Source: Streptomyces capillispiralis
Lineage (GTDB): Bacteria; Actinomycetota; Actinomycetes; Streptomycetales; Streptomycetaceae
DNA length: 64,000 bases
Direction: 5' to 3'
NCBI RefSeq assembly: GCF_007829875.1
Contig: NZ_VIWV01000001.1
Coordinates: 5,550,501 to 5,614,500, forward strand
The notes beneath the pieces were generated by a model. The model saw nothing but the letters and a program-made list of their open reading frames with translations. It was not told the DNA's origin and made no database searches. Below are positions 8,533 to 18,026 of this stretch, piece after piece. Numbering within the stretch: the stretch's first letter is position 1; each line of letters opens with the position of its first letter. The translations under genes were made by a program, and so were the position numbers.

Positions 8533-9003
8533 GCTGAACTCCTCTCATCTGGCGGAAGCGGTTTTGGCACGAGTGTCGGGAATCCCTCGGGACTGACTCC
8601 CAAGGCCGGTTGGCACCCGCCGTGCAGTTGATCGCGGAGACTCGGCGGGCCCCGCGCGGCTGCACCGACCGGTCAGGTCGCGGGCCCTCGGATGGCCGGC
8701 ATCTCGTGGTGGAGACCCTTCCAGTTCGCACACATCGTGAGCGGACAGGTTGTCCGCAGGTTTCCGGAGCGAGGAGAGTTGACGGATCAGCATGTTGTGC
8801 TACGGGCGGCGAACCAACTGCGCGGATTCGGAGTGCAGTTGAGGGGTCCGTTCAGGAACCCGAGGAAGGGCTTTCAAGGGACCGGCCACCTTGCTACCGA
8901 GCTTCCGCTGCCGTGTTTGGGTGATCGGCCGACGCGGCAAAGTAGTCCTGTGAAAAGTTCGGCAGCTGGGGGATACGCCTGATCACCTAGGGGTGAGACC
9001 GGG
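8533..9003. other. 470-bp divergent intergenic region
   Basis: Lies between two divergent genes and must contain both promoters. Short frames here have no gene-like codon use or ribosome sites. I see no convincing repeat, RNA gene or operator beyond short GC-rich hairpins. Confidence 0.5.
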
Positions 9004-10548
9004 ATGGCTCGCGGGGTGGAGAGGCACTGTTCGGTGTGCCGTGCGACGCTCAGCCGATTCAACGTAGGACCGCAGTGTGGGCCCTGCCAGAGGGGCGGTG
9101 CAGTACCCCGAGTCGGACGTGAGTTCTGGGCGGAACCCGCAGTCGTGGCAGCGATCCGTGTCTGGGATTTCGGTGTGGTCGTGCGGCTCTTCCGGCAACA
9201 CACCGGCCTCTCACAGGCAGCGGTCGCCCGGCTCGTCAACATCGACCAAGCCGAAGTGAGCCGGCTGGAGCGCGGCCGGAAGAAGATCCGCGACCGTCGC
9301 CAGCTCGCACAGTGGGGCGAGGCACTTGGAGTGCCTGACGGCCTCCTGGGACCGTTACCCGACGTCGACCGGCCGTTGTCGATGGCGGACAGCTTGGGCA
9401 ACCACCTGACGCTTCCTGACGGACACGGGCAGCTCCTGCTGCCCGCCGGGCGGAACCTGCCACCTACGGCGCTTCCCACGCTGACAGGGCCAGTCGCCTC
9501 CTTACAGGGCGACGCTCTGCTTCTCGCGTCGAGCGGGGAGGCCGAGGCATGGAGTCGGATGCCGCTCAGGGCCCTGCTCGCCGTGCACCACAGCGGAGAC
9601 GGGACACAGCGGTACTTCGTCACGGACGCGCGCGGGGGCGCCCGTGACGAAGCCGGAAGCCCCTTCGCCATTCCCATGGCCTACGAGTTCGACGACTTCA
9701 CCTTGGGGATCCTCTGGGCTGCGGCAGGGTTCGACTCCACCATCCTTGGCGACGACGCGGCGCTTTACGGAGAGCTGGACCTTCCATCACAGGACTTGTC
9801 AGGAGTAGGCCGTCAGTCGGTCACTCTCGACGGCCTCACCGACGGCTCCCAGATGCTCGTCGGCTCGCGGGCATGCGCCCGGTTCATCCTCGACCAGCGC
9901 GACCAGCTGGGCGGCGATCCGGTCTTCTGGACCCGCGAACAGCGAGGGGAGGAAGCCGCGACCTGGCTGCTCTTCGAGCACAAGCACCGCTACCTTGAGC
10001 TGATGGCTCCCGCGCGAGCACACGACGGCGTTGGACGAGCCTTCTGCGTTCCCCACCAAGAGGTCGCCGCCTCGCCCAAGTACGAGCGCGTGTTGCTGTT
10101 CCTCGCGATCGCGCTGATGGAGTCGTACGGCATCACGACCTGGGTGACCGACGAGGCGGACCTCCAGCAGACGGAGGGCTTCGCGCTAGTTCCTGGTCAC
10201 CGGGCCGCCATAGCGACCTGGGTACGCGCTGAATCCGCGCCCCAGACCGCTCTGACTTCCGGGGCGCGTTCCCTGCGGGCCTTCGCGGGCATCACGGGCC
10301 ACGCGCGAGCACATAGCGTCACCATGGGATCGACTAGCAGGGAGCGCCTGGCGGCGACTTCGGACTATCTCGGCCTTGACCGAGCTTGGTTGACTCACCG
10401 CTGCGGACAGCTTGCCGCTGTGGGAACCACCGGCCTCGCCAGGCCACGAAGCCGCCATCTCAGCCTCGATGCCTTGGACCGGGCCTGCGCTTACGTGGCG
10501 GCCGAGTTGCGGTCCGAGGCTGGTGCCCCTGTGGGAGCGACCCGATAG
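9004..10548 (+). CDS. XRE-family regulator with N-terminal zinc ribbon
   Basis: 514 residues. A CSVC...CGPC pair (residues 9-29) makes a small zinc-ribbon-like knuckle. A helix-turn-helix of XRE type follows at about 60-115 (LFRQHTGLSQAAVARLV, then AEVSRLERGRKKI). The remaining ~390 residues are a large globular domain I do not recognise, probably a sensor or scaffold. Start ATG follows GGGGTGAG. Head-to-tail with asparaginase and PPC-domain genes 63 bp downstream, which it may control. The architecture resembles the long helix-turn-helix regulators common in Streptomyces; the ligand is unknown. Confidence 0.85.
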   Translation: MARGVERHCSVCRATLSRFNVGPQCGPCQRGGAVPRVGREFWAEPAVVAAIRVWDFGVVVRLFRQHTGLSQAAVARLVNIDQAEVSRLERGRKKIRDRRQLAQWGEALGVPDGLLGPLPDVDRPLSMADSLGNHLTLPDGHGQLLLPAGRNLPPTALPTLTGPVASLQGDALLLASSGEAEAWSRMPLRALLAVHHSGDGTQRYFVTDARGGARDEAGSPFAIPMAYEFDDFTLGILWAAAGFDSTILGDDAALYGELDLPSQDLSGVGRQSVTLDGLTDGSQMLVGSRACARFILDQRDQLGGDPVFWTREQRGEEAATWLLFEHKHRYLELMAPARAHDGVGRAFCVPHQEVAASPKYERVLLFLAIALMESYGITTWVTDEADLQQTEGFALVPGHRAAIATWVRAESAPQTALTSGARSLRAFAGITGHARAHSVTMGSTSRERLAATSDYLGLDRAWLTHRCGQLAAVGTTGLARPRSRHLSLDALDRACAYVAAELRSEAGAPVGATR

Positions 10549-10611
10549 CCTGCACGGAAAGATCTCCGAGGACGAGATCCAACCAGGCTGCGCGGATCGG
10601 AAGTTGGGGCG

Positions 10612-11610
10612 ATGGCAGGCGTGACACGAACGGTGGCTGTCTACTCTCTCGGCGGCACCATCGCCATGACCACCGACCCGGCGACCGGAGGAGTCGTGCC
10701 GGCTCTCTCCGCCCATGACCTTCTGGCGGCTGTCCCCGGCCTGGATGGTCACGGCATTGACCTGCGCGTGCACGACTTCCGCCGGGTGCCCGGTGCCTCG
10801 CTCACCTTCGACGACCTCACGGAGCTCGGCACCGAGATCGACAAGGTCCTCGACGGCGGCGACGTCGACGGGATCGTGATCACACAGGGCACCGACACCA
10901 TTGAGGAGACGGCGTTCTTCCTCGACCTCCGCCACGGCCACAACCAGCCGGTCATCGTTACCGGTGCCATGCGCAACCCCACCATGGCCGGCCCTGACGG
11001 ACCGGCCAACCTGTACGCGGCCGTTGTCGCGGCAGCCGACCCGCAACTGCGTGGAGCCGGGGTGCTGGTCGTCCTGAATGACGAGATCCACGCGGCACGG
11101 CATGTCCGTAAGTCCCACACCACCAGCCCTGCCGCCTTCGCGTCACCCGGCGCCGGACCCATTGGCCGGATCGCGGAGGACCGGGTACGGCTGGCTTCCC
11201 CGTTGCCTGATCGACTCGGTCCCCTGGCACCGGCTGTCCGTGACCCACGAGTGGGCCTTTACACGGTCAGCCTCGGCGACGACGGCACGCTGCTTGAAGC
11301 CTGGTCCGGCCAGTGCGACGGGCTCGTCGTCGCTGCCTTCGGCGTGGGACACGTCCCACAGCGACTCGTCGAGAGCCTCGAACGGCTCGCCGTACGTGTT
11401 CCCGTCGTCCTCGCCTCGCGCATCGGCAACGGCCCGGTCCTGACCAGAACATACGGTTTCCCCGGGTCGGAGAAGGACTTGATCAGCCGAGGGCTCATCC
11501 CGGCCGGCGACCTCGGCCCGTATCAGGCCCGCCTCCTGCTCCAGGCCTTGCTCGCCCAGGACGTGGCCCGCGAGAGCATCGCTGAGAAGTTCGCCGTTTT
11601 CGCGCGCTGA
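10612..11610 (+). CDS. L-asparaginase family amidohydrolase
   Basis: 332 residues, the usual length. Both catalytic threonine motifs are present: SLGGTIAM (residues ~12-19) and ITQGTDTIEETAFFLD (~88-103, TxGTDT/E box). The catalytic Lys lies in the segment ARHVRKSH near 165. It hydrolyses L-asparagine (or glutamine) to aspartate and ammonia; no signal peptide, so it is cytoplasmic type. Start ATG has GGAAG upstream; a GTG three codons later is possible. Downstream of the zinc-ribbon XRE regulator and 33 bp before the PPC-domain gene, suggesting one transcript. Confidence 0.92.
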   Translation: MAGVTRTVAVYSLGGTIAMTTDPATGGVVPALSAHDLLAAVPGLDGHGIDLRVHDFRRVPGASLTFDDLTELGTEIDKVLDGGDVDGIVITQGTDTIEETAFFLDLRHGHNQPVIVTGAMRNPTMAGPDGPANLYAAVVAAADPQLRGAGVLVVLNDEIHAARHVRKSHTTSPAAFASPGAGPIGRIAEDRVRLASPLPDRLGPLAPAVRDPRVGLYTVSLGDDGTLLEAWSGQCDGLVVAAFGVGHVPQRLVESLERLAVRVPVVLASRIGNGPVLTRTYGFPGSEKDLISRGLIPAGDLGPYQARLLLQALLAQDVARESIAEKFAVFAR

Positions 11611-11643
11611 TTCCGCACGTCAGCCACGCCCGAGAGGACCCGC

Positions 11644-12111
11644 ATGCGTGCCCATGAACTGACCATCGGCCGGACGTTCGGCGTCACCTTCGACCACGGC
11701 GAGGACTTCTTCGACGCGCTCTCCACGTTCTGCCGTGACCAAGGAGTGCGGCAGGGCTACATTCCCTCGTTCATCGGTGCGTTCGCCGAAGCCGAGATCG
11801 TCGGCGCCTGCGAGAAACTCGAAGACCCGGACGCCCCGGTCTGGGCCAAGACGTATGTCACCAACGTCGAAGCCTTCGGCGCTGGGACAATCGCCCACGA
11901 TCCGGAGACGGGAGGCATCCTGCCGCACATCCACGTCTCCGCCGGGCTGAAGGCACAGTCGGCCGACGGCCGTACCAGTCACCTCCTGAGCGCCAAGGTC
12001 CAGTTCCTCAGCGAACTCTTCATCGTCGAAGTGGTCTCACCGGCCATGACCCGGCCTCGAAACCCTGACATGTACGACGTGCCACTGCTCACCTTCGGCG
12101 CTCCGGAGTGA
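11644..12111 (+). CDS. PPC/DUF296-domain protein
   Basis: 155 residues forming a single plants-and-prokaryotes-conserved (PPC, DUF296) domain. Visible marks are EDFFDALSTFCRDQGV at the first helix, the LPHIHVSAG strand holding the conserved His pair (residues ~98-106), and SHLLSAKVQFLSELFIVEV at the C-terminus. Bacterial stand-alone PPC proteins form trimers and are often called DNA-binding, with little direct proof. ATG preceded by GAGAGGA. Likely cotranscribed with the asparaginase gene. Convergent with the HAD fragment downstream. Confidence 0.87.
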   Translation: MRAHELTIGRTFGVTFDHGEDFFDALSTFCRDQGVRQGYIPSFIGAFAEAEIVGACEKLEDPDAPVWAKTYVTNVEAFGAGTIAHDPETGGILPHIHVSAGLKAQSADGRTSHLLSAKVQFLSELFIVEVVSPAMTRPRNPDMYDVPLLTFGAPE

Positions 12112-12151
12112 TGCCCTCGTGGATCGATGAACATCCGGCTGATCCTGCCGG

Positions 12152-12876
12152 TCAGGAGGAGAGGAGTTCCGCGATCGCGGTCTCCAGTCCTTCCATGTCT
12201 TCCAGAGACCGGAGAACGACGTCCGCGCCGGCGCGTTCGAGTTCCGCTGCCGACGTCGTACCGGAGGTGATGCCGATGACGGGGACGCCGCCTCCGTCCC
12301 TGCCGGTACGTACGTCCTCCAACGAGTCCCCGATGATCACCGTGTTGGAGCGGTCGAAGAGGACGCCGTACTTGGCCTGGGCTCGCTTCTGCGCGATGCC
12401 GACGAGTACCGGGCGGTTTTGGTCATCGGACGCGTAGCCGCCGATCTCGGTGTCCAGGAACGATTCGAGGCCGAAGGCCGCGAGCTTCAACATGGCGTTC
12501 GCTTTGAGGTTGCCAGTGACGACGGTCGGTATGAGATCCGCCCGACCCTGAACCGCCCTCAGTGCCGCCACAGCCCCTGGCATCAGCTTTCCGTGCTGTC
12601 GGAGGTCTTCTGTGTGGCGGCCAGCCGTTTCGGCAGCAGCTCGACCATGAGGGGCAGCAGCTCCGAGACCCGGTCATCGGGAACACCGTTATCCAGGAGC
12701 ATCGCGCGGATGGCCAAAGGCATCGTGACTCCGGTGCCTCGGGCCGGCAGGCGTTCGACCGGGTACCCGACGATCTCCGCGAAGGTCTCGCGATAGACCT
12801 GCCGATCGATCTGGCCGACGTACAACAGGGTGCGGTCGATGTCCCACAGCACGAGGGACGGTTCGGCTTCTGTCAC
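12152..12876 (-). pseudogene. HAD-superfamily phosphatase broken by one frameshift
   Basis: Two frames make one HAD hydrolase. The first (GTG at 12876, AAGGAG upstream, ending about 12585) carries the nucleophile motif LWDIDRTLL and the cap domain through LLPKRLAATQ. The second resumes at about 12610 with EDLRQHGKLMPGAVAALR and continues with TGNLKANA (motif II Thr) and IGDSLEDVRTG (motif IV acidic pair) to 12152. One missing base near 12608-12612 explains the break. Restored length about 240 residues, phosphoglycolate-phosphatase-like. Either a recent inactivation or a sequencing error; an internal ATG at 12583 could only yield a fragment without the catalytic Asp. Confidence 0.8.
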
Positions 12877-13301
12877 TCCCGACTCCTTGCCATCCACCAG
12901 GGCGGCACCCCCCTGTGGTCGCGAGCGTACGGGGGTTGGGACCGACTCGGCATGCCCGCGTAAGCGCCTGGCTACTGTCCGCTGCCGGATGGTGAAGGCG
13001 GCTTTGCGGTACGCGCAGGATTCGCGCGGACAATCTGTCCGTAGGTAGTTCGGAGCCTACCCCTTGACTGGAGGGCCTCGACCCCACTCACCTTGCGCCC
13101 TATTGGTGACGAATTGCGCCGCTTCGACTGTGTAGTCGGAGGCCGAGGAGTGAACAGCGAGGTACGTCACGCCCGTTCGGTGGCTCCACGCCGTGGGCGC
13201 GCGGCCATCGGCTCTGTTAACAGTTGGCGACCAAGGGCGCAGGCTTGGACATTATCCGTACTCTGATCGAAGTGCTTCATCGCGAAGGGACAGCTCGACC
13301 G
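12877..13301. other. ~425-bp divergent intergenic region
   Basis: Between the HAD gene (minus) and the XRE gene (plus). Presumably both promoters lie here. No gene-like frame, clear hairpin or repeat was recognised. Confidence 0.5.
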
Positions 13302-14302
13302 ATGAGTGAAAACCTGACACTGGGAGACCGTCTCCGCGTCGCTCGCAGGACACGGAAGCTGTCCGCCGCCCAACTGGCACAGAAGATCGCCGTCTCCCCG
13401 AGCTACGTGCAGAAGCTGGAGTCGGGTGCGCGTAAGGCCTCGCCCTCGCTGGTGCTGGCGCTCGCCAAGGCGCTGCGTTTCGGGCCCGAGGTCCTGACCG
13501 GCCAGCCGTACTACGGTGAGCCGGAGGCGGAGGACGGCGTCCACGCCGTCATACCCGAGCTCCGCCGCCTGCTGCTCTGCTACGACAGCCCCGACGACCT
13601 GGAGATCGCCCCGCGGGCGCTTCCGGTGCTCGCCTCGGAGGTCGACCAGGTGGCGGCCCTGCGCCGTGATGCCCGGTACGCCCCGATGGGCCCCCTGCTG
13701 CCGCCGATCATCACCGAACTGACCCACGTCGCCCTCGGCGGCGACAATGGCGACCGGGCCAAGGCCTTCTGGCACCTCGCGCGCGCGTACCGCGCCGTCA
13801 ACTCCCTCGCCCACAAGATGGGTCACCACGACCTGTCGAACACGGCGTTGGAGCGCGTCCGTTGGGCGGCGGACCGCTCCGGTGATCCGCTGCTGCAGTT
13901 CACGGCCGGCTACCTCGTCGCCGGAGCGATGCTGCGCCAGGGCGCGTACACGCCGGCACGCCGCAAGCTCCTCGGGCTGCGGACCGAACTTGAGCGGCTC
14001 CAGCCCGAGCGCTCCTTCTCGGAGGACGCGCTCGCCGTCGACGGCGCGCTGCTGCTGAAGCTGGCCGTTCTCGAAGCCCGGGAGAACAACGCCGATCGCG
14101 CCGACGACTACCTGCGGGAGGCGGAGCAGGTCGCCGCCATGGCAGGCAACCGCGACTCCCTGGCGTACGAGATGTCGTTCGGCCCGACGAACATCCGCAT
14201 CCACGAGGTGCACGCGATGATCGACACGGGCGACACCGAGCAGGCTCTCGCCCGTCTCACCGAATGGTCCTCGGTTCCCGGCGGCGAGTGGGCGCCGCCT
14301 AG

Positions 14303-14320
14303 TACTCCAGTCTGACTTCG
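14303..14320 (+). repeat. left terminal inverted repeat of the IS701-type element
   Basis: TACTCCAGTCTGACTTCG, the outermost nine bases identical to the right end in inverted orientation. Preceded by target copy CTAG (14299-14302). Confidence 0.85.
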
Positions 14321-14379
14321 CGAGCTTGCAGCGGGTCCGGCTGGGAATGGGTACGGCCACCGCGTGATCATCGGTTGGT

Positions 14380-15729
14380 GTGTGGACAAACGAAGATCGT
14401 GCGGTGGCCGCGGGCCATAGCGTAGACCCTGCCCGCTGGCGGATGATGTTCGACCAGGTCATGGCCCGGATCGCGGGCCGGTTCGGCCGGGTCGAGCCGC
14501 GGGCGAGTGCCCGCGCCTATCTGCTCGGGCTGCTGTCGAAGGCGGAGCGGAAGAACTGCTGGCAGCTGGCCGAACAGGCCGGCCTGGCCCGGCCGGGGCC
14601 GATGCAGCGGCTGCTGCGTTACGCCCGCTGGGACGCCGATGCCGTCCGTGACGACCTGCGTGCCTATGCCGTCGACCATCTCGGCGCCGACGGCGCGGTG
14701 CTGATCGTGGACGAGACGGGCTTTGTGAAGAAGGGACGCTCCTCGGCGGGCGTGCAGCGGCAGTACACCGGCACCGCGGGACGCATCGAGAACTCCCAGG
14801 TCGGCGTGTTCCTCGCCCTGGCCACCAGCCGGGGCCGGGCCCTGATCGACCGCCGGCTCTATCTCCCCGAGCACTCCTGGTCCGATGACCCCGAACGCCG
14901 CCGTGCGGCCGGGATACCCGAGACGGTGCAATTCGCCACCAAGCCCCGCCTGGCCTCGGAGATGATCGCCGCCGCGCTGGACGCCGGGGTGCAGGCACCG
15001 TGGGTGACCGGCGACGAAGCCTACGGCCAGGACCCCCGGCTCCGCGCCGCCCTGGAGGCCCGCGGCACCGGCTATGTGATGGCCGTCGCCTGCTCGACGA
15101 CAGTGACGATCAACCAGGGCCGCACCCCCGTCCGCGCAGACACCGTCGCCGGCCGCCTGCCCGCCACGGCCTGGCAGCGGCACAGCGCGGGCAACGGCGC
15201 GAAGGGCCCGCGCCACTACGACTGGTCCTGGATCCACATCGGCACCGGCGAACACCGGCACCTGCTGATCCGCCGCAACCGCACCACCGGGGAACTCGCC
15301 TTCTACCTGTGCTGGTCACCCACCACGGTCGCCCTGGCGGAGCTGGTCCGTGTCGCCGGCGTCCGCTGGAGCGTCGAGGAGTGCTTCCAGGCCGCCAAGG
15401 GCCAGGTCGGCCTCGACCACTACCAGGTCAGGCACTGGACCTCGTGGCACCGGCACATCACCCTCGCCATGCTCGCCCTGGCCTTCCTGGCCGCCCTCGC
15501 CGCCGACGCGGCACCGAAGCGGCCCACCGATCCCCACCGCCCAGCCCGCAGCAGTGAACAGATCTCTTTGACCGTCCCGGAGATCCGCCACCTGCTCACC
15601 GCCGTCTTCGGCCCACCGGCCATGACCGCTGCCAGGCTGCTGCAGTGGTCAACCTGGCGCAGGCGCCACCAGGCAACAGCCCGACACAGCCACTACCGAC
15701 GTCGATCCGTCGGCAAACGTGCTGGATAG
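14380..15729 (+). CDS. IS701-family DDE transposase
   Basis: 449 residues, full length for the family. The DDE superfamily endonuclease (DDE_5-type) core shows the first Asp in AVLIVDETGFVKKG (about residue 110), the second in APWVTGDEAYG (about 210), and the Glu in GVRWSVEECFQAAKGQVGLD (about 335), followed by the HWTSWHRHITLAMLALAFL helix. It cuts and joins the element ends. GTG start 78 bp inside the left end. One uninterrupted frame, so no programmed frameshift is needed. Confidence 0.95.
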   Translation: MWTNEDRAVAAGHSVDPARWRMMFDQVMARIAGRFGRVEPRASARAYLLGLLSKAERKNCWQLAEQAGLARPGPMQRLLRYARWDADAVRDDLRAYAVDHLGADGAVLIVDETGFVKKGRSSAGVQRQYTGTAGRIENSQVGVFLALATSRGRALIDRRLYLPEHSWSDDPERRRAAGIPETVQFATKPRLASEMIAAALDAGVQAPWVTGDEAYGQDPRLRAALEARGTGYVMAVACSTTVTINQGRTPVRADTVAGRLPATAWQRHSAGNGAKGPRHYDWSWIHIGTGEHRHLLIRRNRTTGELAFYLCWSPTTVALAELVRVAGVRWSVEECFQAAKGQVGLDHYQVRHWTSWHRHITLAMLALAFLAALAADAAPKRPTDPHRPARSSEQISLTVPEIRHLLTAVFGPPAMTAARLLQWSTWRRRHQATARHSHYRRRSVGKRAG

Positions 15730-15733
15730 ATCA

Positions 15734-15751
15734 CGAAACCGCACTGGAGTA
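15734..15751 (-). repeat. right terminal inverted repeat of the IS701-type element
   Basis: Read on the minus strand: TACTCCAGTGCGGTTTCG. Followed on the plus strand by the second CTAG target copy (15752-15755). Confidence 0.85.
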
Positions 15752-16102
15752 CTAGCATGACCGTCGGCGAGCGTTCGAGCCACCACTTCATCGACGTCGC
15801 CTCTGCGAAGCTCGCGGAGAACGACCGGGAGGGTGCCTTCGCGGACCTCAAACGCGCACGGAAGGTCGCGCCCAACCACACGCGGTTCCACCCGTCCGTT
15901 CGCGAGACGACCGCCGCGCTGCTCAGGATGGACGCCCATCCCTCCAACGAGCTTTCCGCATTCGGTAGTTGGACGGGCATTGGCACAACCTGAGTCTCTG
16001 TCAAGGACTTTGGCGAACGGACCCCACGGACAGACTGTCCGCGCAGGGCACCTTGCTGAATGGAATGGTCTCTTCACACGCAGTGGTGAGGAGGCCTTTT
16101 CC

Positions 16103-16543
16103 ATGTCCGACGACAATCCCGCAGCCCGCGCGAACCCGCCGCGCTGGATGCCTATCGGCGAGGAGCCCGAGCTGTGCTCGGCGGGCGAGTGGTGGGATGC
16201 CGTACGTGCCGTGGAGGACGTCGGCCGCCGCGCGATCGAGATCCTCGGCGAGGGTGACGAACCGGTCGGCCCGGTGATCCTGGACCACGGAGGCCCGGAG
16301 CCCCGGATGTACTTCCTGGTTCCCGTGGGCACTGCGGCCCGCTGGGAGGAGCCGGGCACCGTCGCGCTGGGGCAGAAGTGCCACGTCGTCGTACCGTCCG
16401 CCGAGAGCACGACGCCTCCGGGGATGCACTGGCACGTCTTCCCGCAAGGCCCGCGATCGCTGACCTCTCCGGAAGCTCTGTGCCGCGCGCTGTGCCAGGC
16501 CCGTCGGGAGCGGCGAGGGCCCGCGGAGGAAGCGGCCTCCTGA
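16103..16543 (+). CDS. conserved hypothetical protein
   Basis: 146 residues, soluble. Regular features are W at residue 15 (PPRWMPIGEEPELC), a DAVRAVEDVGRRAIEIL helix, PVILDHGGPEPRMYFLVPVG and PPGMHWHVFPQG. I do not recognise a named domain; proteins of this look accompany XRE-TPR regulators in Streptomyces accessory regions. ATG with GAGGAGG upstream. Its stop overlaps the next ATG by one base (TGATG), so the two are translated together. Downstream of the disrupted regulator, which may have controlled it. Confidence 0.72.
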   Translation: MSDDNPAARANPPRWMPIGEEPELCSAGEWWDAVRAVEDVGRRAIEILGEGDEPVGPVILDHGGPEPRMYFLVPVGTAARWEEPGTVALGQKCHVVVPSAESTTPPGMHWHVFPQGPRSLTSPEALCRALCQARRERRGPAEEAAS

Positions 16544-16737
16544 TGGCTTTGAGTATCTCCTTCGTGCTGGTGCTCGGCATCGTCGTGGTCGTGCTGGTCC
16601 GCAGCAAGGCCGTGAAGCCCGGGCCCGCGATCGTCTGCGCGCTCTTCGGGTTCTTCCTGGCGAGCACTTCCATGGCCCCGAGCATCAACCGGTTCATGAC
16701 CAGCATCGCGGACATGATCGGCCAGATTCGCTTCTAG
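16543..16737 (+). CDS. small two-helix membrane protein
   Basis: 64 residues with two hydrophobic segments (SISFVLVLGIVVVVLV at 4-19 and AIVCALFGFFLASTSMA at 29-45) and an amphipathic tail. Such small membrane proteins are common in Streptomyces element gene clusters, sometimes beside Spd/Tra genes; no function is assigned. Start is fixed by the TGATG overlap with the preceding gene, and a hairpin terminator follows its stop. Confidence 0.73.
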   Translation: MALSISFVLVLGIVVVVLVRSKAVKPGPAIVCALFGFFLASTSMAPSINRFMTSIADMIGQIRF

Positions 16738-16748
16738 GCAGCCCGACC

Positions 16749-16772
16749 CGGTGCCCGACTCGGGCACCGTTT
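16749..16772 (+). terminator. intrinsic terminator
   Basis: CGGTGCCCG, loop ACT, CGGGCACCG: a perfect 9-bp stem followed by TTTC, 11 bp after the stop of the small membrane protein gene. Confidence 0.7.
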
Positions 16773-16949
16773 CGCCTCCCAGCGGCGGTGCACCCACCAA
16801 CTTCGTGGCCCCCCAACTCGCCTGAGGCCCCCGATGACATTGACGTTCAACCCAGAGCGCACGACGCCACCTCGCACAGTTCGAACACGCCGGACGAGCG
16901 GCCTCGAACTCGCGTTCCGCCACCGTTCCGTTCACGGCGGAGGACTCTG

Positions 16950-17954
16950 ATGCGCCTCGTGTATCACCCCGCCGGCCACGACGACGACCTGGGCGTGGCC
17001 CTGGTTGAGTTGCAGGCCGGCCGCTGGAGGACGGCACGGCAACTGCTGCTGGCCACGGCCACGCATTGGGCACTGCGAACGTCACGCACCCAGCTGCTGG
17101 CGGTGGCAGCCGCCCGGTCGGATGTTGTGGGCGTGTGGCTCGACGAAGAGCCCGGCAGCTACGACGCGCAGTTGATGGGTGCCCGCGTGGCCGTCGAGCG
17201 GGCGCTGCGCGCGCACAGGCAACAGCATCCACAGACGCCGGAGTTCGAGTTTCGGGCTCGGCGTGATGCGCTGCTGGCGGCTCGTCGCGCGCCGCATGAT
17301 CCCGTGCCCTGGGTGTGCCTCCTGGCTCTGGCGCAGATCGACACCCGGCAGCTGCGCCAGGAACACCGCGTGAACCCCGGCGAGCCGATGCTGCCCAGCG
17401 GTCCGTGGGGGCTGTTGTACGAGGTCAACCGGCGTGACCCGTACAACCGGGAGGCCTACCACAGGGTGCTGCAGTTCATGCTCTCCCTGGATGGCCCGCC
17501 GGGTGCCTCCCTGGCCGCGGTCGTCGACTTCGGTCGGTCCGTTGCCTCGCAGCGGCCTGTCGGATCGTCTCTGCTGCTTCTGCCCGCGTACGCGCAGATC
17601 GAGCAGCGACGGCGATCGCGCGTCGATCCGCTGTGGCGGCGGCAGTGGGCGCAGGAGTCGACGCTCGACTACACGCTGACCGCCTTCCACGACTGGTTCC
17701 GCAAAACGCACGGCGAGCAGCGCTCAGTGGCTGACCTGAGCCTTCTTGCCTACGCGTTGTGGGCCGGCCACCAGTATCTGGAAGCCGCCGAGGTGTTCGA
17801 GGCGATGGGCCCGTACGCGGCCCGCGAGCCGTGGGCGTCGGTGCATGAAGGGGCCGTAGGGCCAGACCCGGGTGAGGCGCTGCTCCTTCGAGCGCGCGCC
17901 GAGTCCCTCTCCTACGCCCGTACCCGTGGGCCGCGCGCCGGGCCGCACCCGTAA
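16950..17954 (+). CDS. hypothetical helical-repeat protein
   Basis: 334 residues beginning MRLVYHPAGHDDDLGVALVE with GGCGGAGG upstream. It is alpha-helical and rich in W, A and R, with TPR-like helix pairs (LVELQAGRWRTARQLLLAT, LLALAQIDTRQLRQEHRV, SLLAYALWAGHQYLEAAEV), resembling DUF4034-like helical proteins by overall pattern. No catalytic motif, signal peptide or membrane segment. Spaced 72 bp before the APC permease on the same strand. Function not assignable; a protein-protein interaction role is the simplest inference. Confidence 0.72.
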   Translation: MRLVYHPAGHDDDLGVALVELQAGRWRTARQLLLATATHWALRTSRTQLLAVAAARSDVVGVWLDEEPGSYDAQLMGARVAVERALRAHRQQHPQTPEFEFRARRDALLAARRAPHDPVPWVCLLALAQIDTRQLRQEHRVNPGEPMLPSGPWGLLYEVNRRDPYNREAYHRVLQFMLSLDGPPGASLAAVVDFGRSVASQRPVGSSLLLLPAYAQIEQRRRSRVDPLWRRQWAQESTLDYTLTAFHDWFRKTHGEQRSVADLSLLAYALWAGHQYLEAAEVFEAMGPYAAREPWASVHEGAVGPDPGEALLLRARAESLSYARTRGPRAGPHP

Positions 17955-18026
17955 CCGGAGTCCGCTGCCCACCCGCATTGGCATGAACCTGTCCATCTGT
18001 TTCTCTCTGAGCTTGGAGACTGACCT

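Larger units (their letters stand above)
14303..15751 (+). mobile_element. IS701-family insertion sequence, complete, 1449 bp
   Basis: Bounded by imperfect inverted repeats (outer TACTCCAGT at both ends, about 14 of 18 positions matching) and flanked by direct CTAG copies at 14299-14302 and 15752-15755. A 4-bp CTAG-like duplication is known for the IS701 family. It carries one full-length transposase gene, so it may be active. It is inserted in the XRE-TPR gene in the same orientation. Confidence 0.93.
13302..15993 (+). pseudogene. XRE-family regulator gene split by an IS701-type insertion
   Basis: The 5' part (13302-14302) encodes an XRE helix-turn-helix (LGDRLRVARRTRKLSAAQLA, then SPSYVQKLESGARK) and about 270 residues of TPR-like helical repeats (KAFWHLARAYRAVNSLAHKM, ADDYLREAEQVAAMAG). 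It ends abruptly at EWAPP. The 3' part resumes after the element at 15756 (MTVGERSSHHFIDVASAKLA, ALLRMDAHPSNELSAFGSW) and stops at 15993. Removing the element plus one CTAG copy restores a single frame (EWAPPS-MTVGERS) of about 412 residues, a usual length for Streptomyces XRE-TPR regulators. In the present state the product is truncated and gains four residues from the element. Confidence 0.9.

Noticed and set aside
8545..8924. Short frames in the divergent intergenic region
   Set aside because: No ribosome site, no consistent codon bias, and they overlap both expected promoters.
14380..15729. Programmed frameshift in the IS transposase
   Set aside because: The transposase is one uninterrupted frame with all DDE residues.
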